From contig OX638352.1 in assembly GCA_951813545.1 (NCBI GenBank), forward strand, positions 744,001 through 808,000: DNA of 64,000 nt, given 5' to 3'. Below, in pieces: positions 58,923 through 64,000 of this stretch. This DNA is from an uncultured Poribacteria bacterium. GTDB taxonomy: Bacteria > Poribacteria > WGA-4E > WGA-3G. The position numbers and the translations under genes are program-made. The notes beneath the pieces were generated by a model, which saw only the letters and a program-made list of their open reading frames with translations, did no database searches and had not been told where the DNA came from. The stretch's first letter is position 1, and every line of letters starts with the position of its first letter.

Positions 58923-60557
58923 ATGGTTTACAAGCAATGGAATTTTGTGGTTTTAATCGTCATCTTGATTTTTTACGCAATTGGAAACAGTGTCGCAGCA
59001 AATTTAACTGCAACTGGCACTGTATTTCTGGATACAAACAGAAACCAAGTAAAGGACGACAACGAGAAGGGGTTGTCTGGGGTCCGCGTCTCTAATGGGC
59101 AGGATATTGTAAAAACCGATGCCAACGGGCAATACTTGCTCGCTATCAGTGAGGACACCATTCTCTTTGTCATTAAGCCCCGTGGGTTTATGACACCGGT
59201 CGATGAAAATCGTCTCCCGAGATTTTATTACATTCACAAACCACAGGGTTCACCAGAAGGTCTAAAGTATGCCGGCATCGCACCAACCGGTCCATTACCG
59301 GCATCAATTGATTTTCCGCTCACTGAACAGTCCGAACCTGATACCTTCAAGGCACTCGTCTTCGGAGATACACAACCCTATAATATGCAAGAGATTGAGT
59401 GGTTAGCACACGATGTGGTTGAAGAAATTATTGGAACGGATGCAGTGTTCGGAATCAGCCTCGGCGATTTGGTAGGCGACGATTTAAACCTATTTCATCC
59501 ACTGAATGAAGTGATGGCTACCGTTGGGATACCGTGGTACAACGTCCACGGTAATCATGATATGAACTTTCTTGCTACGGATGACCGGTACGCAGATGAA
59601 ACCTTTGAACGTGTTTATGGTCCCGCGTGCTATTCATTTGATTGGGGACCTGTCCATTTCATCAACATCGATAATGTGCGATTTTACCGTGATGAGGAAA
59701 ACAACGCTCGCTACTCCAGCGAGGTCGGAGAACAGCAGTTGACGTTCATTCGAAACGACCTTGCTTTTGTCCCGAAAGATCAACTCATCGTTATATCCTT
59801 ACATATTCCATTGACCGAGATGCGCGATGTGAAGGAATTGATGAATCTACTGGGTGATCGACCCCACACGCTATCTCTGTCAGCGCACACGCACTTCCAA
59901 CGGGATGACTTTGTCGGACCGGAGCACGGTTGGCATGGGAACGACCCACATCATCACCACAATCACGCAACTACATCAGGCAGTTGGTGGCAGGGCGCGC
60001 TTGATGAAATCGGTATCCCCCACACAACCATGCGAGATGGTGCACCGAACGGATATGGCATTTTCACATTCAGCGGAAATCAATATTCAATTCGGTTTAA
60101 GGCTGCTCGTCGTCCGGCGGATTATCAAATGAACATATCGGCACCCTGGGAAGTCGCATCGGCAGACACAGGCGAAACAGATGTCGTCGTTAACGTTTTT
60201 GGAGGTACTAAACGCTCAACGGTTGAAATCCGCTTGGGTGAAGTCGGAGAATGGGTACCGATGACCCATACGCCTCAGGAAGACCCATACTATAAAGCAC
60301 TCAAGGCACGGGATGATACGAACCACCTTGAACGGAAACTGCATACCGCCCTTCGAGAAACAATGAAGTCGCAGTTGAAGGAAGACAGCGAATTGCCACA
60401 AAGGGGACGAGGGATTAGCGGAACTGTAAAATCAACGCACATCTGGCAAGCTAAGCTCCCAGCGAATGTCAGCAAAGGCACGCACGTTATTTACGTCCGT
60501 ACAACCGATATGTTTGGTCAAACTTTCACAGGGCGTCGAATCATCCGAGTGCAGTAG
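58923..60557 (+). CDS. exported calcineurin-like metallophosphoesterase with N-terminal SdrD-B-like domain
   Basis: The 544-residue protein has a signal peptide (NFVVLIVILIFYAIGNSVAA), an N-terminal B-type Ca-binding-like domain (GTVFLDTNRNQVKDDNEKGLSGVRV) and a metallophosphoesterase core with the five motifs GDTQPY, SLGDLVGDD, VHGNHDMNF, SLHIPLT and SAHTHFQRD. A C-terminal beta domain (about 400-544) follows, as in calcineurin-like phosphoesterases of the CSTP1/CapA-like secreted type. A His-rich loop (DPHHHHNHAT) follows the last motif. AAGGAG is 6 bases before the ATG. It hydrolyses phosphomono- or diesters outside the cytoplasm; together with the nucleoside hydrolase it could act in nucleotide or phosphoester scavenging. 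Confidence 0.82.
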   Translation: MVYKQWNFVVLIVILIFYAIGNSVAANLTATGTVFLDTNRNQVKDDNEKGLSGVRVSNGQDIVKTDANGQYLLAISEDTILFVIKPRGFMTPVDENRLPRFYYIHKPQGSPEGLKYAGIAPTGPLPASIDFPLTEQSEPDTFKALVFGDTQPYNMQEIEWLAHDVVEEIIGTDAVFGISLGDLVGDDLNLFHPLNEVMATVGIPWYNVHGNHDMNFLATDDRYADETFERVYGPACYSFDWGPVHFINIDNVRFYRDEENNARYSSEVGEQQLTFIRNDLAFVPKDQLIVISLHIPLTEMRDVKELMNLLGDRPHTLSLSAHTHFQRDDFVGPEHGWHGNDPHHHHNHATTSGSWWQGALDEIGIPHTTMRDGAPNGYGIFTFSGNQYSIRFKAARRPADYQMNISAPWEVASADTGETDVVVNVFGGTKRSTVEIRLGEVGEWVPMTHTPQEDPYYKALKARDDTNHLERKLHTALRETMKSQLKEDSELPQRGRGISGTVKSTHIWQAKLPANVSKGTHVIYVRTTDMFGQTFTGRRIIRVQ

Positions 60558-60613
60558 TTCAGTATCAAGTAAGCGTCCCTACATATTTTGATAATTCACC
60601 GATTGCGATGCCT

Positions 60614-61450
60614 TCATGGGAGTGGAACATTCCATTCGTCTCCACAAATTACTTCAAGCTGATCGTGCGGTTTGAAGTAATCGGTTGGATGATGGTCTTC
60701 ACCCATATCGCCAAATAATCGACGGCGGCGCGGTGTCATTCGAGCGAGAACGTCCGGGGGGAGTTTGTCATAGTCATAAGGACGGGACCACATCTGCCCA
60801 TAACGGAACGTTACACTTTTGCGGATGCGTTCCGTCTGATTCGGACCGATACCGTGCCACATCGCCCATGGAAAGATGACTGCGTCTCCAGCCTCTGCAA
60901 GGACTTGAATCGCACCTTCAGGATACTTGCCTTTTTTAAACCCGTTCTCAGGGAAAGGGATTTTGTGGCTGCCGGGCACACACATAAAATTTCCCTGATC
61001 CGGTTCAGTCAGATCCGTTAGGAAGAACTGGATTTTGAATTGCAGAGGTAAACTATCCGGATGCGGATGAATCCGTTGGAGTGAGGGACCCGCATCCGTA
61101 TGAAACCCCATTAAAGCCTCAACATCCGGGTGCCGAACGTAGATTTGCGTTCCCATGATCTGGAGATAGGGTCCCATGAGTGAAAGGATTGTACCGAAGG
61201 TGTGGGGATGATCGGTGAGCGGATCCAGGGCATCTGTCAACTCAATTGATCGGATAATCGTATAGGCACCTTTTCCGAATCGATTATTGCCTTGTAGACT
61301 CGGCGTTTCTTGGACATACGTCTCAATCACTGAATCCACAGATTTCAAGAGCGTCTCAATCTCAGCAGATGAAAGCACATTCTTGATGAGCAGAAACCCC
61401 TCTTTTTCCCACTCTTTCTGTTGGACATCCGTCAAGTATGGAGATACCAT
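60614..61450 (-). CDS. phytanoyl-CoA dioxygenase (PhyH) family protein
   Basis: The fifth PhyH gene of the window encodes 278 residues. The iron ligands are H117-T-D119 (GFHTDAGPS) and the His in PWAMWHGIGPNQTERIRKSVTFRY, with the Arg that follows for 2-oxoglutarate. The start at 61450 has AAAGGAGC 8 bases upstream on the minus strand. It converges on the metallophosphoesterase gene and diverges from recG. Substrate unknown. Confidence 0.85.
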   Translation of the reverse strand: MVSPYLTDVQQKEWEKEGFLLIKNVLSSAEIETLLKSVDSVIETYVQETPSLQGNNRFGKGAYTIIRSIELTDALDPLTDHPHTFGTILSLMGPYLQIMGTQIYVRHPDVEALMGFHTDAGPSLQRIHPHPDSLPLQFKIQFFLTDLTEPDQGNFMCVPGSHKIPFPENGFKKGKYPEGAIQVLAEAGDAVIFPWAMWHGIGPNQTERIRKSVTFRYGQMWSRPYDYDKLPPDVLARMTPRRRRLFGDMGEDHHPTDYFKPHDQLEVICGDEWNVPLP

Positions 61451-61594
61451 TTTTCGTTGCTCCTTTTAATAAGTCAAACATAACAAGTCCGTTAATTTTA
61501 AGGAGATTATAGACAATTTACGATACTGTGTCAACCCCGTTTCGCCAAAGAGAACTCAACGTTTTCACTGAATTTACGTCTAATAATATAAAGA

Positions 61595-61622
61595 AGGGCG
61601 AGGTTAGAATTCTCGCCAGCGG
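61595..61622. repeat. GCGAGG hairpin repeat at the recG start
   Basis: GCGAGGTTAGAATTCTCGC (61598-61616) with the usual tail CAGCGG ends two bases before the ATG of recG. It is a slightly degenerate copy of the dispersed hairpin and would form the 5-prime end of the coding region's leader. Confidence 0.65.
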
Positions 61623-61624
61623 AA

Positions 61625-64000
61625 ATGACAACATTTAGCACCAGCATAAAAAGTATGGACAATTTCACAAAAATTCTTACCACCATCCGCCGCCCCTTTC
61701 AACAAGAACTTCGGAAGGGATGCAAGGATGATGTCGTCGTCAACGGATTGGGCAGCTATGTCCAATTATGGGCAAAAAACGGAGATGCGTTCGTTCTGGA
61801 CACAACTCAAAAAGAGGTGCTGAACGGCTTGGCAAACCTCTTTGAAAATTACGCAGGCGCATCGTCCTCCGAACGACAACGGATACTTGAAGAGGCAACA
61901 AAACGAATTGATGCCATACTTGGATCTGCCCAGTACACCACCACAGATATAGGTGATGCAGGCGTAGAACCATCGCCGAAACGTCAGCAGCCCACGCTAC
62001 AACGTCCAACAAGTTCTAAAAAGAACACACAAGCCGAAACGTTGCCCCTCTTCGAGGGAATAGAAACTTCTTCAAAAAACGCACCTACAAAGCGGGAACC
62101 GACAACGCATACAACACAGACGGATTACCTATCCTTCCTCCAAGATACAGAGGCTGCGCCACAACAGGCAGAAAACACTCCTACGGAAGAGATTGAGGAA
62201 TCCGTACCGATCTCAGACACGCCTGTTGGGACAGACATCACCTCACTCGATTTCTTAAGTGAACCCCTCCAATATCTCAAAGGCATCGGTCCTCGCCGCG
62301 CCAGCATGCTTCAAGAAGAACTCGGTCTCCAAACGGTTGGTGAATTCCTTGCCTATTACCCTCGCGATTATATTGATCGTTCCAAAATGGTAGAGATTTA
62401 CAGAGTGGGAAGAACAGAGGATGATGAACCGGAGACAATCCAAGGTAAGGTCGTCAATCATACTTCTTCTCCGACTGCCAAGGGAAAACGTATCGGTAAG
62501 ATTTCAATTTACGACGGGACCGGTGTAGCCATGCTCGTCAATTTCGGGAGGCGCATCGGCATCATGAAGTCATTGCTTCCTGTTGATACCGAAGTTGTTG
62601 TCAGCGGTAAATTCTCGCGCCGTTACAATGAAATCCAAGCGACCGACTATGAGTTTGAACTGTTTGAGGAAGACAATCTGATTCACACAAAACGGATTGT
62701 CCCGAAATATGCGCTCACAGTGAAACTCACGGCGAAAATGCTGCGTATGTGGATGCGAACCGCGCTTGAGGCATACGGACAGCAAATCCCTGAGATTCTA
62801 CCGCTCGCGCTCCGTCAACGTCAAGGCTTGATTGACAGACAATCCGCTATTAACGAGATCCATTTTCCGACATCAGAAGCACACCGAAAAGCGGCACAAA
62901 AACGGCTTGCTTTCGAGGAGTTTTTTCTCCTTAGCCTCGGAATGGAGCTGAAAAAAGAGGATCGGACCTCGGAAGAAGGTATAGCGTTTCGGATTGGAAC
63001 GGAAACAGGGGAAAACATATCCACTCTTCTACGTGATTTTGTCGCTTCGCTTCCATACCAACTCACCGGCGCACAAAAACGGGTTTTTGCTGAAATCCAA
63101 AACGATATGCAGAAGAAAAACGTCATGAATCGACTGATTCAGGGGGATGTTGGTTCCGGTAAGACTATTGTCGCAGCGATGGCGTTGCTCTGTGCGATTG
63201 AAAACGGATATCAAGGTGCCCTGATGGTGCCGACTGAAATCCTCGCAGAGCAGCACTATTACAATCTCACGGAGATGCTTGAACACCTGCAGAAGAAAAA
63301 CAGTGGTGCCGCACAAGAAGACGATGGGAAAATAAACGTCGTGCTGCTCAAAAGCGATCTACCCAAAGCAGAGCGTGAAGAGGCGTTAGAGGCAATCACC
63401 AATGGTTCAGCAGACCTCATTGTTGGAACACAGGCATTGATACAGGAAGGTGTCGATTTCCACAAACTCGGGCTTGTTATTATCGATGAACAACACCGGT
63501 TCGGCGTGATGCAACGCGCGACACTTCGTAACAAAGCGCAATCGGGAAATGGCGACTCAAAACAGCATGTTGCACCTCCGCCAGCACCGGATGTGCTTGT
63601 CATGACAGCGACACCAATCCCAAGAACACTTGCCTTGACCCTTTACGGCGACCTGAATGTGTCTGTGATCGACGAGATGCCTCCGGGTAGGCAGAAGATT
63701 AAGACCTACTGGATAAAAGAAAAGGATAGAGAAAAGTTATACGGTAACCTTCGGAAGGAGATCCAACGCGGCAGACAGGCATACATCGTTTACCCACTTG
63801 TCGAAGAGTCCGAAAAACTGGAAGAACTCAAAGCCGCTACAGAAATGGCAGCGCATCTTCAAAACGACGTGTTCCCCAATCTGCGCGTCGGACTTCTGCA
63901 TGGGCAGATGAGATCCGTCGAGAAACAGGAAGTCATGGCAAACTTCAATACGCGGCACATCGACATCCTCGTCTCAACGACCGTGATCGAAGTCGGCATC
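61625..64000 (+). CDS. recG: ATP-dependent DNA helicase RecG (3-prime end beyond the window)
   Basis: The frame is open from the ATG at 61625 to the window edge (792 codons visible). Residues 1 to about 205 are an unusual acidic, low-complexity N-terminal extension (ILTTIRRPFQQELRKGC, then Ser/Thr/Pro-rich). RecG proper begins near PLQYLKGIGPRRASMLQEEL with the wedge/OB domain (YYPRDYIDRS, IQGKVVNH), followed by the helicase core: LTGAQKRVFAEI, Walker A GDVGSGKT, motif Ia MVPTEILAEQHY, DEQHRFGV (DExH box) and MTATPIPRTLAL, then the second RecA domain (LLHGQMRS, VSTTVIEVG). It rescues stalled forks by regressing them. A Met at 61655 is an alternative start. Confidence 0.92.
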   Translation, partial: MTTFSTSIKSMDNFTKILTTIRRPFQQELRKGCKDDVVVNGLGSYVQLWAKNGDAFVLDTTQKEVLNGLANLFENYAGASSSERQRILEEATKRIDAILGSAQYTTTDIGDAGVEPSPKRQQPTLQRPTSSKKNTQAETLPLFEGIETSSKNAPTKREPTTHTTQTDYLSFLQDTEAAPQQAENTPTEEIEESVPISDTPVGTDITSLDFLSEPLQYLKGIGPRRASMLQEELGLQTVGEFLAYYPRDYIDRSKMVEIYRVGRTEDDEPETIQGKVVNHTSSPTAKGKRIGKISIYDGTGVAMLVNFGRRIGIMKSLLPVDTEVVVSGKFSRRYNEIQATDYEFELFEEDNLIHTKRIVPKYALTVKLTAKMLRMWMRTALEAYGQQIPEILPLALRQRQGLIDRQSAINEIHFPTSEAHRKAAQKRLAFEEFFLLSLGMELKKEDRTSEEGIAFRIGTETGENISTLLRDFVASLPYQLTGAQKRVFAEIQNDMQKKNVMNRLIQGDVGSGKTIVAAMALLCAIENGYQGALMVPTEILAEQHYYNLTEMLEHLQKKNSGAAQEDDGKINVVLLKSDLPKAEREEALEAITNGSADLIVGTQALIQEGVDFHKLGLVIIDEQHRFGVMQRATLRNKAQSGNGDSKQHVAPPPAPDVLVMTATPIPRTLALTLYGDLNVSVIDEMPPGRQKIKTYWIKEKDREKLYGNLRKEIQRGRQAYIVYPLVEESEKLEELKAATEMAAHLQNDVFPNLRVGLLHGQMRSVEKQEVMANFNTRHIDILVSTTVIEVGI

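Overview
The window looks like part of a chromosome from an uncultured Candidatus Poribacteria-like bacterium. This is an inference from gene content; no rRNA gene is present to confirm it. The supporting mix is five phytanoyl-CoA dioxygenase (PhyH) family proteins, a sulfatase-family enzyme, a DUF6785-type polytopic membrane protein, PorV-like outer-membrane proteins, secreted proteins ending in FlgD-like Ig domains, OmpA and O-antigen-ligase proteins (so a Gram-negative-type envelope), and intergenic DNA packed with short dispersed palindromes. I found no rRNA, tRNA or CRISPR array.

Layout. 1-7 kb: a ZIP-family transporter with a promoter/dyad directly at its start, a secreted glycosidase-like protein, a discoidin lipoprotein and two PhyH enzymes. 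7.4-8.4 kb: a complete IS5-type element with target duplication, inserted directly in front of a beta-barrel/SppA fusion gene. 8.4-15.4 kb: envelope and secretome genes (SppA fusion, pcm, PorV-like barrel, FN3/FlgD protein, YCF48-type propeller). 15.6-22.7 kb: aminotransferase, thrB, a P-type-ATPase-like protein that lacks every catalytic motif, and a DUF6785 protein. 23-29.4 kb: uppS, sugar isomerase/epimerase-like protein, rsgA, nucleotidyltransferase, PhyH, zinc-type dehydrogenase and a small tail-anchored protein. 29.4-36.7 kb: a hairpin-rich island, a Cys-rich exported protein, a frameshifted WD40 gene, a MacB/FtsX permease and an STT3-like oligosaccharyltransferase. 36.8-41 kb: a sulfatase-like enzyme with Thr at the nucleophile site, a complete IS1595 element and an O-antigen ligase. 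41-53.8 kb: an outer-membrane protein, an OmpA lipoprotein, an M48 protease, then a long minus-strand run DUF368-nadK-recN-fused indolepyruvate oxidoreductase-aroE-zapA-like. 54-57 kb: a type ISP restriction-modification gene cut off by an IS982 element. 57-64 kb: nucleoside hydrolase-PhyH-metallophosphoesterase cluster, a fifth PhyH, and recG running off the right edge.

The main cross-cutting signal is repeat DNA. At least five small dispersed families are visible: (i) a GCGAGG..CCTCGC hairpin with a TATAGTAAA-type lead-in; (ii) a roughly 25-nt CCCAAGCAAAAAC element that twice appears inserted inside another repeat; (iii) an AACCGCAAGG..AATTAAA module that sits on the ribosome-binding site and start codon of several unrelated genes; (iv) an AGTTATCGGTTAA-type composite palindrome; and (v) a GTAC..TGGGT..CCAG palindrome, one copy of which is translated in frame inside the indolepyruvate oxidoreductase. 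The best single-gene leads are the catalytically dead P-type ATPase homologue, the barrel-SppA fusion, the Thr-type sulfatase homologue and the STT3-like transferase.
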